From: Limanda limanda
Lineage: Eukaryota; Chordata; Actinopteri; Pleuronectiformes; Pleuronectidae
Reading direction: 5' to 3'
Assembly: GCF_963576545.1 (NCBI RefSeq)
Contig: NW_026870413.1
Location: 186,001-250,000, forward strand
Length of the DNA stretch: 64,000 bases
Part shown: piece by piece, positions 35,242 to 49,181 of the stretch
Layout of the letters: every line of letters starts with the position of its first letter
Numbering within the stretch: the stretch's first letter is position 1
Translations under genes and position numbers: made by a program
Notes under the pieces: model-generated
The model's database searches: none
Told to the model about the DNA's origin: nothing
Seen by the model: the letters and a program-made list of their open reading frames with translations, nothing else

Positions 35242-37181
35242 GAGATATTCTTGAATAACTTTTTTTGTGAAGGTCGGAGAGACTTGCAAGTAGGCTCTAC
35301 CCCCACTAAATGGGGTAGCGCGCATCGATCGGTACCATCCTTGAGCTTCTCCGACTTTCGGAAGGGTTAGGGTTAGGGTTAGGGATGAAAGCACATAGGA
35401 GAAAGAGATATTCTTGAATAACTTTTTTTGTGAAGGTCGGAGAGACTTGCAAGTAGGCTCTACCCCCACTAAATGGGGTAGCGCGCATCGATCGGTACCA
35501 TCCTTGAGCTTCTCCGACTTTCGGAAGGGTTAGGGTTAGGGTTAGGGATGAAAGCACATAGGAGAAAGAGATATTCTTGAATAACTTTTTTTGTGAAGGT
35601 CGGAGAGACTTGCAAGTAGGCTCTACCCCCACTAAATGGGGTTGCGCGCATCGATCGGTACCATCCTTGAGCTTCTCCGACTTTCGGAAGGGTTAGGGTT
35701 AGGGTTAGGGATGAAAGCACATAGGAGAAAGAGATATTCTTGAATAACTTTTTTTGTGAAGGTCGGAGAGACTTGGAAAGTGGTTGCATCTGGACTAATT
35801 TGGGTCCTGCAGATCGATTGGTACCATCCCCGAGCTTGTACGACCTTCGGAAGAGGTCGACCGACGAAATTCCCCCAAATCTGAGGAGATATTCTTGAAT
35901 AACTTTTTTTGTGAAGGTCGGAGAGACTTGCAAGTAGGCTCTACCCCCACTAAATGGGGTTGCGCGCATCGATCGGTACCATCCTTGAGCTTCTCCGACT
36001 TTCGGAAGGGTTAGGGTTAGGGTAAGGGATGAAAGCACATAGGAGAAAGAGATATTCTTGAATAACTTTTTTTGTGAAGGTCGGAGAGACTTGCAAGTAG
36101 GCTCTACCCCCACTAAATGGGGTAGCGCGCATCGATCGGTACCATCCTTGAGCTTCTCCGACTTTCGGAAGGGTTAGGGTTAGGGTTAGGGATGAAAGCA
36201 CATAGGAGAAAGAGATATTCTTGAATAACTTTTTTTGTGAAGGTCGGAGAGACTTGCAAGTAGGCTCTACCCCCACTAAATGGGGTAGCGCGCATCGATC
36301 GGTACCATCCTTGAGCTTCTCCGACTTTCGGAAGGGTTAGGGTTAGGGTTAGGGATGAAAGCACATAGGAGAAAGAGATATTCTTGAATAACTTTTTTTG
36401 TGAAGGTCGGAGAGACTTGCAAGTAGGCTCTACCCCCACTAAATGGGGTAGCGCGCATCGATCGGTACCATCCTTGAGCTTCTCCGACTTTCGGAAGGGT
36501 TAGGGTTAGGGTTAGGGATGAAAGCACATAGGAGAAAGAGATATTCTTGAATAACTTTTTTTGTGAAGGTCGGAGAGACTTGGAAAGTGGTTGCATCTGG
36601 ACTAATTTGGGTCCTGCGGATCGATTGGTACCATACCCGAGCTTGTACGACCTTCGGAAGAGGTCGACCGACGAAATTCCCCCAAATCTGAGGAGATATT
36701 CTTGAATAACTTTTTTTGTGAAGGTCGGAGAGACTTGCAAGTAGGCTCTACCCCCACTAAATGGGGTAGCGCGCATCGATCGGTACCATCCTTGAGCTTC
36801 TCCGACTTTCGGAAGGGTTAGGGTTAGGGTTAGGGATGAAAGCACATAGGAGAAAGAGATATTCTTGAATAACTTTTTTTGTGAAGGTCGGAGAGACTTG
36901 CAAGTAGGCTCTACCCCCACTAAATGGGGTAGCGCGCATCGATCGGTACCATCCTTGAGCTTCTCCGACTTTCGGAAGGGTTAGGGTTAGGGTTAGGGAT
37001 GAAAGCACATAGGAGAAAGAGATATTCTTGAATAACTTTTTTTGTGAAGGTCGGAGAGACTTGCAAGTAGGCTCTACCCCCACTAAATGGGGTTGCGCGC
37101 ATCGATCGGTACCATCCTTGAGCTTCTCCGACTTTCGGAAGGGTTAGGGTTAGGGTTAGGGATGAAAGCACATAGGAGAAA

Positions 37182-38134
37182 GAGATATTCTTGAATAACT
37201 TTTTTTGTGAAGGTCGGAGAGACTTGGAAAGTGGTTGCATCTGGACTAATTTGGGTCCTGCAGATCGATTGGTACCATCCCCGAGCTTGTACGACCTTCG
37301 GAAGAGGTCGACCGACGAAATTCCCCCAAATCTGAGGAGATATTCTTGAATAACTTTTTTTGTGAAGGTCGGAGAGACTTGCAAGTAGGCTCTACCCCCA
37401 CTAAATGGGGTAGCGCGCATCGATCGGTACCATCCTTGAGCTTCTCCGACTTTCGGAAGGGTTAGGGTTAGGGTTAGGGATGAAAGCACATAGGAGAAAG
37501 AGATATTCTTGAATAACTTTTTTTGTGAAGGTCGGAGAGACTTGGAAAGTGGTTGCATCTGGACTAATTTGGGTCCTGCGAATCGATTGGTACCATCCCC
37601 GAGCTTGTACGACCTTCGGAAGAGGTCGACCGACGAAATTCCCCCAAATCTGAGGAGATATTCTTGAATAACTTTTTTTGTGAAGGTCGGAGAGACTTGC
37701 AAGTAGGCTCTACCCCCACTAAATGGGGTAGCGCGCATCGATCGGTACCATCCTTGAGCTTCTCCGACTTTCGGAAGGGTTAGGGTTAGGGTTAGGGATG
37801 AAAGCACATAGGAGAAAGAGATATTCTTGAATAACTTTTTTTGTGAAGGTCGGAGAGACTTGCAAGTAGGCTCTACCCCCACTAAATGGGGTAGCGCGCA
37901 TCGATCGGTACCATCCTTGAGCTTCTCCGACTTTCGGAAGGGTTAGGGTTAGGGTTAGGGATGAAAGCACATAGGAGAAAGAGATATTCTTGAATAACTT
38001 TTTTTGTGAAGGTCGGAGAGACTTGGAAAGTGGTTGCATCTGGACTAATTTTGTCCTGCGGATCGATTGGTACCATCCCCGAGCTTGTACGACCTTCGGA
38101 AGAGGTCGACCGACGAAATTCCCCCAAATCTGAG
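37182..38134 (+). repeat. Local 1605-bp duplication, left copy
   Basis: B units at 37182, 37500 and 37981 recur at 38787, 39105 and 39586, a shift of 1605 bp. Marker forms agree in order (GCAGATC, GCGAATC, GCGGATC). The left copy ends with the only 154-bp B, at 37981-38134. Confidence 0.8.
37981..38134 (+). repeat. 154-bp B unit with one-base deletion
   Basis: In module 2 the usual AATTTGGGTCCTG reads AATTTTGTCCTG near 38047-38058, one base shorter with one substitution. It is the only B length change in the window. The shift opens a short plus-strand frame across 38006-38263 and breaks the minus-strand frame that other B units keep open. Neither has coding support. Confidence 0.9.
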
Positions 38135-41100
38135 GAGATATTCTTGAATAACTTTTTTTGTGAAGGTCGGAGAGACTTGCAAGTAGGCTCTACCCCCACT
38201 AAATGGGGTAGCGCGCATCGATCGGTACCATCCTTGAGCTTCTCCGACTTTCGGAAGGGTTAGGGTTAGGGTTAGGGATGAAAGCACATAGGAGAAAGAG
38301 ATATTCTTGAATAACTTTTTTTGTGAAGGTCGGAGAGACTTGCAAGTAGGCTCTACCCCCACTAAATGGGGTAGCGCGCATCGATCGGTACCATCCTTGA
38401 GCTTCTCCGACTTTCGGAAGGGTTAGGGTTAGGGTTAGGGATGAAAGCACATAGGAGAAAGAGATATTCTTGAATAACTTTTTTTGTGAAGGTCGGAGAG
38501 ACTTGCAAGTAGGCTCTACCCCCACTAAATGGGGTAGCGCGCATCGATCGGTACCATCCTTGAGCTTCTCCGACTTTCGGAAGGGTTAGGGTTAGGGTTA
38601 GGGATGAAAGCACATAGGAGAAAGAGATATTCTTGAATAACTTTTTTTGTGAAGGTCGGAGAGACTTGCAAGTAGGCTCTACCCCCACTAAATGGGGTTG
38701 CGCGCATCGATCGGTACCATCCTTGAGCTTCTCCGACTTTCGGAAGGGTTAGGGTTAGGGTTAGGGATGAAAGCACATAGGAGAAAGAGATATTCTTGAA
38801 TAACTTTTTTTGTGAAGGTCGGAGAGACTTGGAAAGTGGTTGCATCTGGACTAATTTGGGTCCTGCAGATCGATTGGTACCATCCCCGAGCTTGTACGAC
38901 CTTCGGAAGAGGTCGACCGACGAAATTCCCCCAAATCTGAGGAGATATTCTTGAATAACTTTTTTTGTGAAGGTCGGAGAGACTTGCAAGTAGGCTCTAC
39001 CCCCACTAAATGGGGTAGCGCGCATCGATCGGTACCATCCTTGAGCTTCTCCGACTTTCGGAAGGGTTAGGGTTAGGGTTAGGGATGAAAGCACATAGGA
39101 GAAAGAGATATTCTTGAATAACTTTTTTTGTGAAGGTCGGAGAGACTTGGAAAGTGGTTGCATCTGGACTAATTTGGGTCCTGCGAATCGATTGGTACCA
39201 TCCCCGAGCTTGTACGACCTTCGGAAGAGGTCGACCGACGAAATTCCCCCAAATCTGAGGAGATATTCTTGAATAACTTTTTTTGTGAAGGTCGGAGAGA
39301 CTTGCAAGTAGGCTCTACCCCCACTAAATGGGGTAGCGCGCATCGATCGGTACCATCCTTGAGCTTCTCCGACTTTCGGAAGGGTTAGGGTTAGGGTTAG
39401 GGATGAAAGCACATAGGAGAAAGAGATATTCTTGAATAACTTTTTTTGTGAAGGTCGGAGAGACTTGCAAGTAGGCTCTACCCCCACTAAATGGGGTAGC
39501 GCGCATCGATCGGTACCATCCTTGAGCTTCTCCGACTTTCGGAAGGGTTAGGGTTAGGGTTAGGGATGAAAGCACATAGGAGAAAGAGATATTCTTGAAT
39601 AACTTTTTTTGTGAAGGTCGGAGAGACTTGGAAAGTGGTTGCATCTGGACTAATTTGGGTCCTGCGGATCGATTGGTACCATCCCCGAGCTTGTACGACC
39701 TTCGGAAGAGGTCGACCGACGAAATTCCCCCAAATCTGAGGAGATATTCTTGAATAACTTTTTTTGTGAAGGTCGGAGAGACTTGCAAGTAGGCTCTACC
39801 CCCACTAAATGGGGTAGCGCGCATCGATCGGTACCATCCTTGAGCTTCTCCGACTTTCGGAAGGGTTAGGGTTAGGGTTAGGGATGAAAGCACATAGGAG
39901 AAAGAGATATTCTTGAATAACTTTTTTTGTGAAGGTCGGAGAGACTTGCAAGTAGGCTCTACCCCCACTAAATGGGGTAGCGCGCATCGATCGGTACCAT
40001 CCTTGAGCTTCTCCGACTTTCGGAAGGGTTAGGGTTAGGGTTAGGGATGAAAGCACATAGGAGAAAGAGATATTCTTGAATAACTTTTTTTGTGAAGGTC
40101 GGAGAGACTTGGAAAGTGGTTGCATCTGGACTAATTTGGGTCCTGCGGATCGATTGGTACCATCCCCGAGCTTGTACGACCTTCGGAAGAGGTCGACCGA
40201 CGAAATTCCCCCAAATCTGAGGAGATATTCTTGAATAACTTTTTTTGTGAAGGTCGGAGAGACTTGCAAGTAGGCTCTACCCCCACTAAATGGGGTAGCG
40301 CGCATCGATCGGTACCATCCTTGAGCTTCTCCGACTTTCGGAAGGGTTAGGGTTAGGGTTAGGGATGAAAGCACATAGGAGAAAGAGATATTCTTGAATA
40401 ACTTTTTTTGTGAAGGTCGGAGAGACTTGCAAGTAGGCTCTACCCCCACTAAATGGGGTAGCGCGCATCGATCGGTACCATCCTTGAGCTTCTCCGACTT
40501 TCGGAAGGGTTAGGGTTAGGGATGAAAGCACATAGGAGAAAGAGATATTCTTGAATAACTTTTTTTGTGAAGGTCGGAGAGACTTGCAAGTAGGCTCTAC
40601 CCCCACTAAATGGGGTAGCGCGCATCGATCGGTACCATCCTTGAGCTTCTCCGACTTTCGGAAGGGTTAGGGTTAGGGTTAGGGATGAAAGCACATAGGA
40701 GAAAGAGATATTCTTGAATAACTTTTTTTGTGAAGGTCGGAGAGACTTGCAAGTAGGCTCTACCCCCACTAAATGGGGTAGCGCGCATCGATCGGTACCA
40801 TCCTTGAGCTTCTCCGACTTTCGGAAGGGTTAGGGTTAGGGTTAGGGATGAAAGCACATAGGAGAAAGAGATATTCTTGAATAACTTTTTTTGTGAAGGT
40901 CGGAGAGACTTGGAAAGTGGTTGCATCTGGACTAATTTGGGTCCTGCGGATCGATTGGTACCATCCCCGAGCTTGTACGACCTTCGGAAGAGGTCGACCG
41001 ACGAAATTCCCCCAAATCTGAGGAGATATTCTTGAATAACTTTTTTTGTGAAGGTCGGAGAGACTTGCAAGTAGGCTCTACCCCCACTAAATGGGGTAGC

Positions 41101-44100
41101 GCGCATCGATCGGTACCATCCTTGAGCTTCTCCGACTTTCGGAAGGGTTAGGGTTAGGGTTAGGGATGAAAGCACATAGGAGAAAGAGATATTCTTGAAT
41201 AACTTTTTTTGTGAAGGTCGGAGAGACTTGCAAGTAGGCTCTACCCCCACTAAATGGGGTAGCGCGCATCGATCGGTACCATCCTTGAGCTTCTCCGACT
41301 TTCGGAAGGGTTAGGGTTAGGGTTAGGGATGAAAGCACATAGGAGAAAGAGATATTCTTGAATAACTTTTTTTGTGAAGGTCGGAGAGACTTGCAAGTAG
41401 GCTCTACCCCCACTAAATGGGGTAGCGCGCATCGATCGGTACCATCCTTGAGCTTCTCCGACTTTCGGAAGGGTTAGGGTTAGGGTTAGGGATGAAAGCA
41501 CATAGGAGAAAGAGATATTCTTGAATAACTTTTTTTGTGAAGGTCGGAGAGACTTGCAAGTAGGCTCTACCCCCACTAAATGGGGTAGCGCGCATCGACC
41601 GGTACCATCCTTGAGCTTCTCCGACTTTCGGAAGGGTTAGGGTTAGGGTTAGGGATGAAAGCACATAGGAGAAAGAGATATTCTTGAATAACTTTTTTTG
41701 TGAAGGTCGGAGAGACTTGGAAAGTGGTTGCATCTGGACTAATTTGGGTCCTGCGGATCGATTGGTACCATCCCCGAGCTTGTACGACCTTCGGAAGAGG
41801 TCGACCGACGAAATTCCCCCAAATCTGAGGAGATATTCTTGAATAACTTTTTTTGTGAAGGTCGGAGAGACTTGCAAGTAGGCTCTACCCCCACTAAATG
41901 GGGTAGCGCGCATCGATCGGTACCATCCTTGAGCTTCTCCGACTTTCGGAAGGGTTAGGGTTAGGGTTAGGGATGAAAGCACATAGGAGAAAGAGATATT
42001 CTTGAATAACTTTTTTTGTGAAGGTCGGAGAGACTTGCAAGTAGGCTCTACCCCCACTAAATGGGGTAGCGCGCATCGATCGGTACCATCCTTGAGCTTC
42101 TCCGACTTTCGGAAGGGTTAGGGTTAGGGTTAGGGATGAAAGCACATAGGAGAAAGAGATATTCTTGAATAACTTTTTTTGTGAAGGTCGGAGAGACTTG
42201 CAAGTAGGCTCTACCCCCACTAAATGGGGTTGCGCGCATCGATCGGTACCATCCTTGAGCTTCTCCGACTTTCGGAAGGGTTAGGGTTAGGGTTAGGGAT
42301 GAAAGCACATAGGAGAAAGAGATATTCTTGAATAACTTTTTTTGTGAAGGTCGGAGAGACTTGGAAAGTGGTTGCATCTGGACTAATTTGGGTCCTGCAG
42401 ATCGATTGGTACCATCCCCGAGCTTGTACGACCTTCGGAAGAGGTCGACCGACGAAATTCCCCCAAATCTGAGGAGATATTCTTGAATAACTTTTTTTGT
42501 GAAGGTCGGAGAGACTTGCAAGTAGGCTCTACCCCCACTAAATGGGGTTGCGCGCATCGATCGGTACCATCCTTGAGCTTTTCCGACTTTCGGAAGGGTT
42601 AGGGTTAGGGTAAGGGATGAAAGCACATAGGAGAAAGAGATATTCTTGAATAACTTTTTTTGTGAAGGTCGGAGAGACTTGCAAGTAGGCTCTACCCCCA
42701 CTAAATGGGGTAGCGCGCATCGATCGGTACCATCCTTGAGCTTCTCCGACTTTCGGAAGGGTTAGGGTTAGGGTTAGGGATGAAAGCACATAGGAGAAAG
42801 AGATATTCTTGAATAACTTTTTTTGTGAAGGTCGGAGAGACTTGCAAGTAGGCTCTACCCCCACTAAATGGGGTAGCGCGCATCGATCGGTACCATACTT
42901 GAGCTTCTCCGACTTTCGGAAGGGTTAGGGTTAGGGTTAGGGATGAAAGCACATAGGAGAAAGAGATATTCTTGAATAACTTTTTTTGTGAAGGTCGGAG
43001 AGACTTGGAAAGTGGTTGCATCTGGACTAATTTGGGTCCTGCGGATCGATTGGTACCATCCCCGAGCTTGTACGACCTTCGGAAGAGGTCGACCGACGAA
43101 ATTCCCCCAAATCTGAGGAGATATTCTTGAATAACTTTTTTTGTGAAGGTCGGAGAGACTTGCAAGTAGGCTCTACCCCCACTAAATGGGGTAGCGCGCA
43201 TCGATCGGTACCATCCTTGAGCTTCTCCGACTTTCGGAAGGGTTAGGGTTAGGGTTAGGGATGAAAGCACATAGGAGAAAGAGATATTCTTGAATAACTT
43301 TTTTTGTGAAGGTCGGAGAGACTTGCAAGTAGGCTCTACCCCCACTAAATGGGGTAGCGCGCATCGATCGGTACCATCCTTGAGCTTCTCCGACTTTCGG
43401 AAGGGTTAGGGTTAGGGTTAGGGATGAAAGCACATAGGAGAAAGAGATATTCTTGAATAACTTTTTTTGTGAAGGTCGGAGAGACTTGGAAAGTGGTTGC
43501 ATCTGGACTAATTTGGGTCCTGCAGATCGATTGGTACCATACCCGAGCTTGTACGACCTTCGGAAGAGGTCGACCGACGAAATTCCCCCAAATCTGAGGA
43601 GATATTCTTGAATAACTTTTTTTGTGAAGGTCGGAGAGACTTGCAAGTAGGCTCTACCCCCACTAAATGGGGTAGCGCGCATCGATCGGTACCATCCTTG
43701 AGCTTCTCCGACTTTCGGAAGGGTTAGGGTTAGGGTTAGGGATGAAAGCACATAGGAGAAAGAGATATTCTTGAATAACTTTTTTTGTGAAGGTCGGAGA
43801 GACTTGCAAGTAGGCTCTACCCCCACTAAATGGGGTAGCGCGCATCGATCGGTACCATCCTTGAGCTTCTCCGACTTTCGGAAGGGTTAGGGTTAGGGTT
43901 AGGGATGAAAGCACATAGGAGAAAGAGATATTCTTGAATAACTTTTTTTGTGAAGGTCGGAGAGACTTGCAAGTAGGCTCTACCCCCACTAAATGGGGTT
44001 GCGCGCATCGATCGGTACCATCCTTGAGCTTCTCCGACTTTCGGAAGGGTTAGGGTTAGGGTTAGGGATGAAAGCACATAGGAGAAAGAGATATTCTTGA

Positions 44101-45361
44101 ATAACTTTTTTTGTGAAGGTCGGAGAGACTTGGAAAGTGGTTGCATCTGGACTAATTTGGGTCCTGCAGATCGATTGGTACCATCCCCGAGCTTGTACGA
44201 CCTTCGGAAGAGGTCGACCGACGAAATTCCCCCAAATCTGAGGAGATATTCTTGAATAACTTTTTTTGTGAAGGTCGGAGAGACTTGCAAGTAGGCTCTA
44301 CCCCCACTAAATGGGGTAGCGCGCATCGATCGGTACCATCCTTGAGCTTCTCCGACTTTCGGAAGGGTTAGGGTTAGGGTTAGGGATGAAAGCACATAGG
44401 AGAAAGAGATATTCTTGAATAACTTTTTTTGTGAAGGTCGGAGAGACTTGGAAAGTGGTTGCATCTGGACTAATTTGGGTCCTGCGAATCGATTGGTACC
44501 ATCCCCGAGCTTGTACGACCTTCGGAAGAGGTCGACCGACGAAATTCCCCCAAATCTGAGGAGATATTCGTGAATAACTTTTTTTGTGAAGGTCGGAGAG
44601 ACTTGCAAGTAGGCTCTACCCCCACTAAATGGGGTAGCGCGCATCGATCGGTACCATCCTTGAGCTTCTCCGACTTTCGGAAGGGTTAGGGTTAGGGTTA
44701 GGGATGAAAGCACATAGGAGAAAGAGATATTCTTGAATAACTTTTTTTGTGAAGGTCGGAGAGACTTGCAAGTAGGCTCTACCCCCACTAAATGGGGTAG
44801 CGCGCATCGATCGGTACCATCCTTGAGCTTCTCCGACTTTCGGAAGGGTTAGGGTTAGGGTTAGGGATGAAAGCACATAGGAGAAAGAGATATTCTTGAA
44901 TAACTTTTTTTGTGAAGGTCGGAGAGACTTGGAAAGTGGTTTCATCTGGACTAATTTGGGTCCTGCGGATCGATTGGTACCATCCCCGAGCTTGTACGAC
45001 CTTCGGAAGAGGTCGACCGACGAAATTCCCCCAAATCTGAGGAGATATTCTTGAATAACTTTTTTTGTGAAGGTCGGAGAGACTTGCAAGTAGGCTCTAC
45101 CCCCACTAAATGGGGTAGCGCGCATCGATCGGTACCATCCTTGAGCTTCTCCGTCTTTCGGAAGGGTTAGGGTTAGGGTTAGGGATGAAAGCACATAGGA
45201 GAAAGAGATATTCTTGAATAACTTTTTTTGTGAAGGTCGGAGAGACTTGCAAGTAGGCTCTACCCCCACTAAATGGGGTAGCGCGCATCGATCAGTACCA
45301 TCCTTGAGCTTCTCCGACTTTCGGAAGGGTTAGGGTTAGGGATGAAAGCACATAGGAGAAA

Positions 45362-48300
45362 GAGATATTCTTGAATAACTTTTTTTGTGAAGGTCGGAGA
45401 GACTTGGAAAGTGGTTGCATCTGGACTAATTTGGGTCCTGCGGATCGATTGGTACCATCCCCGAGCTTGTACGACCTTCGGAAGAGGTCGACCGACGAAA
45501 TTCCCCCAAATCTGAGGAGATATTCTTGAATAACTTTTTTTGTGAAGGTCGGAGAGACTTGCAAGTAGGCTCTACCCCCACTAAATGGGGTAGCGCGCAT
45601 CGATCTGTACCATCCTTGAGCTTCTCCGTCTTTCGGAAGGGTTAGGGTTAGGGATGAAAGCACATAGGAGAAAGAGATATTCTTGAATAACTTTTTTTGT
45701 GAAGGTCGGAGAGACTTGGAAAGTGGTTGCATCTGGACTAATTTGGGTCCTGCGGATCGATTGGTACCATCCCCGAGCTTGTACGACCTTCGGAAGAGGT
45801 CGACCGACGAAATTCCCCCAAATCTGAGGAGATATTCTTGAATAACTTTTTTTGTGAAGGTCGGAGAGACTTGCAAGTAGGCTCTACCCCCACTAAATGG
45901 GGTAGCGCGCATCGATCGGTACCATCCTTGAGCTTCTCCGACTTTCGGAAGGGTTAGGGTTAGGGTTAGGGATGAAAGCACATAGGAGAAAGAGATATTC
46001 TTGAATAACGTTTTTTGTGAAGGTCGGAGAGACTTGCAAGTAGGCTCTACCCCCACTAAATGGGGTAGCGCGCATCGATCGGTACCATCCTTGAGCTTCT
46101 CCGACTTTCGGAAGGGTTAGGGTTAGGGTTAGGGATGAAAGCACATAGGAGAAAGAGATATTCTTGAATAACTTTTTTTGTGAAGGTCGGAGAGACTTGC
46201 AAGTAGGCTCTACCCCCACTAAATGGGGTTGCGCGCATCGATCGGTACCATCCTTGAGCTTCTCCGACTTTCGGAAGGGTTAGGGTTAGGGTTAGGGATG
46301 AAAGCACATAGGAGAAAGAGATATTCTTGAATAACTTTTTTTGTGAAGGTCGGAGAGACTTGGAAAGTGGTTGCATCTGGACTAATTTGGGTCCTGCAGA
46401 TCGATTGGTACCATCCCCGAGCTTGTACGACCTTCGGAAGAGGTCGACCGACGAAATTCTTCCAAATCTGAGGAGATATTCTTGAATAACTTTTTTTGTG
46501 AAGGTCGGAGAGACTTGCAAGTAGGCTCTACCCCCACTAAATGGGGTAGCGCGCATCGATCGGTACCATCCTTGAGCTTCTCCGACTTTCGGAAGGGTTA
46601 GGGTTAGGGTTAGGGATGAAAGCACATAGGAGAAAGAGATATTCTTGAATAACTTTTTTGGTGAAGGTCGGAGAGACTTGCAAGTAGGCTCTACCCCCAC
46701 TAAATGGGGTAGCGCGCATCGATCGGTACCATCCTTGAGCTTCTCCGACTTTCGGAAGGGTTAGGGTTAGGGTTAGGGATGAAAGCACATAGGAGAAAGA
46801 GATATTCTTGAATAACGTTTTTTGTGAAGGTCGGAGAGACTTGCAAGTAGGCTCTACCCCCACTAAATGGGGTAGCGCGCATCGATCGGTACCATCCTTG
46901 AGCTTCTCCGACTTTCGGAAGGGTTAGGGTTAGGGTTAGGGATGAAAGCACATAGGAGAAAGAGATATTCTTGAATAACTTTTTTTGTGAAGGTCGGAGA
47001 GACTTGCAAGTAGGCTCTACCCCCACTAAATGGGGTTGCGCGCATCGATCGGTACCATCCTTGAGCTTCTCCGACTTTCGGAAGGGTTAGGGTTAGGGTT
47101 AGGGATGAAAGCACATAGGAGAAAGAGATATTCTTGAATAACTTTTTTTGTGAAGGTCGGAGAGACTTGGAAAGTGGTTGCATCTGGACTAATTTGGGTC
47201 CTGCAGATCGATTGGTACCATCCCCGAGCTTGTACGACCTTCGGAAGAGGTCGACCGACGAAATTCCCCCAAATCTGAGGAGATATTCTTGAATAACTTT
47301 TTTTGTGAAGGTCGGAGAGACTTGCAAGTAGGCTCTACCCCCACTAAATGGGGTAGCGCGCATCGATCGGTACCATCTTTGAGCTTCTCCGACTTTCGGA
47401 AGGGTTAGGGTTAGGGATGAAAGCACATAGGAGAAAGAGATATTCTTGAATAACTTTTTTTGTGAAGGTCGGAGAGACTTGGAAAGTGGTTGCATCTGGA
47501 CTAATTTGGGTCCTGCAGATCGATTGGTACCATCCCCGAGCTTGTACGACCTTCGGAAGAGGTCGACCGACGAAATTCCCCCAAATCTGAGGAGATATTC
47601 TTGAATAACTTTTTTTGTGAAGGTCGGAGAGACTTGCAAGTAGGCTCTACCCCCACTAAATGGGGTAGCGCGCATCGATCGGTACCATCCTTGAGCTTCT
47701 CCGACTTTCGGAAGGGTTAGGGTTAGGGTTAGGGATGAAAGCACATAGGAGAAAGAGATATTCTTGAATAACTTTTTTTGTGAAGGTCGGAGAGACTTGG
47801 AAAGTGGTTGCATCTGGACTAATTTGGGTCCTGCGGATCGATTGGTACCATCCGCGAGCTTGTACGACCTTCGGAAGAGGTCGACCGACGAAATTCTTCC
47901 AAATCTGAGGAGATATTCTTGAATAACTTTTTTTGTGAAGGTCGGAGAGACTTGCAAGTAGGCTCTACCCCCACTAAATGGGGTAGCGCGCATCGATCGG
48001 TACCATCCTTGAGCTTCTCCGACTTTCGGAAGGGTTAGGGTTAGGGTTAGGGATGAAAGCACATAGGAGAAAGAGATATTCTTGAATAACTTTTTTGGTG
48101 AAGGTCGGAGAGACTTGGAAAGTGGTTGCATCTGGACTAATTTGGGTCCTGCAGATCGATTGGTACCATCCCCGAGCTTGTACGACCTTCGGAAGAGGTC
48201 GACCGACGAAATTCCCCCAAATCTGAGGAGATATTCTTGAATAACTTTTTTTGTGAAGGTCGGAGAGACTTGCAAGTAGGCTCTACCCCCACTAAATGGG

Positions 48301-48545
48301 GTAGCGCGCATCGATCGGTACCATCCTTGAGCTTCTCCGACTTTCGGAAGGGTTAGGGTTAGGGTTAGGGATGAAAGCACATAGGAGAAAGAGATATTCT
48401 TGAATAACTTTTTTTGTGAAGGTCGGAGAGACTTGGAAAGTGGTTGCATCTGGACTAATTTGGGTCCTGCGGATCGATTGGTACCATCCCCAAGCTTGTA
48501 CGACCTTCGGAAGAGGTCGACCGACGAAATTCCCCCAAATCTGAG
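45362..48545 (+). repeat. 5757-bp higher-order repeat, copy 1
   Basis: B units 45674, 46318 and 47125 recur at 51431, 52075 and 52882 (shift 5757). Those at 47437 to 48391 recur at 53200 to 54154 (shift 5763, because this copy has a 157-bp A). The B at 45362 pairs with 51113, offset by another 6 bp for the same reason. The ATTCTTCC and TTTTTTGGTG variants agree in several paired units. Confidence 0.82.
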
Positions 48546-49181
48546 GAGATATTCTTGAATAACTTTTTTTGTGAAGGTCGGAGAGACTTGCAAGTAGGCT
48601 CTACCCCCACTAAATGGGGTAGCGCACATCGATCGGTACCATCCTTGAGCATCTCCGACTTTCGGAAGGGTTAGGGTTAGGGTTAGGGATGAAAGCACAT
48701 AGGAGAAAGAGATATTCTTGAATAACTTTTTTTGTGAAGGTCGGAGAGACTTGGAAAGTGGTTGCATCTGGACTAATTTGGGTCCTGCAGATCGATTGGT
48801 ACCATCCCCGAGCTTGTACGACCTTCGGAAGAGGTCGACCGACGAAATTCCCCCAAATCTGAGGAGATATTCTTGAATAACTTTTTTTGTGAAGGTCGGA
48901 GAGACTTGCAAGTAGGCTCTACCCCCACTAAATGGGGTAGCGCGCATCGATCGGTACCATCCTTGAGCTTCTCCGACTTTCGGAAGGGTTAGGGTTAGGG
49001 TTAGGGATGAAAGCACATAGGAGAAAGAGATATTCTTGAATAACTTTTTTTGTGAAGGTCGGAGAGACTTGGAAAGTGGTTGCATCTGGACTAATTTGGG
49101 TCCTGCGGATCGATTGGTACCATCCCCGAGCTTGTACGACCTTCGGAAGAGGTCGACCGACGAAATTCCCCCAAATCTGAG
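47125..49181 (+). repeat. Strict B-A-B-A tract (318-bp dimers)
   Basis: Seven B units alternate with six single A units. The dimer is 318 bp, or 312 bp where A is 157 bp. Both are multiples of three, so a minus-strand frame stays open for about 2.5 kb (46863-49409). A shorter tract of the same kind lies at 52882-54308 with five B units. I read these as dimeric higher-order repeats. Confidence 0.88.

Larger units (their letters stand above)
35242..45041 (+). repeat. Array segment 5, mosaic of blocks also found at 7-17 kb
   Basis: B units begin at 35731, 36538, 37182, 37500, 37981, 38787, 39105, 39586, 40067, 40868, 41675, 42319, 42963, 43444, 44088, 44406 and 44887. A runs (starting from 35242) are 3, 4, 3, 1, 2, 4, 1, 2, 2, 4, 4, 3, 3, 2, 3, 1, 2. 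Contents match earlier DNA in pieces: 33642-38134 to 6970-11463 (shift 26672), 38787-41022 to 10510-12751 (28277, then 28271), 40868-43598 to 14692-17422 (26176), and 43444-45516 to 9866-11944 (33578). One A is 157 bp (40385-40541). No gene is seen. Confidence 0.86.

Noticed and set aside
38006..38263. Plus-strand open frame of 85 codons
   Set aside because: It exists only because one B unit has a one-base deletion; it is satellite sequence with no homologous frame in other units.
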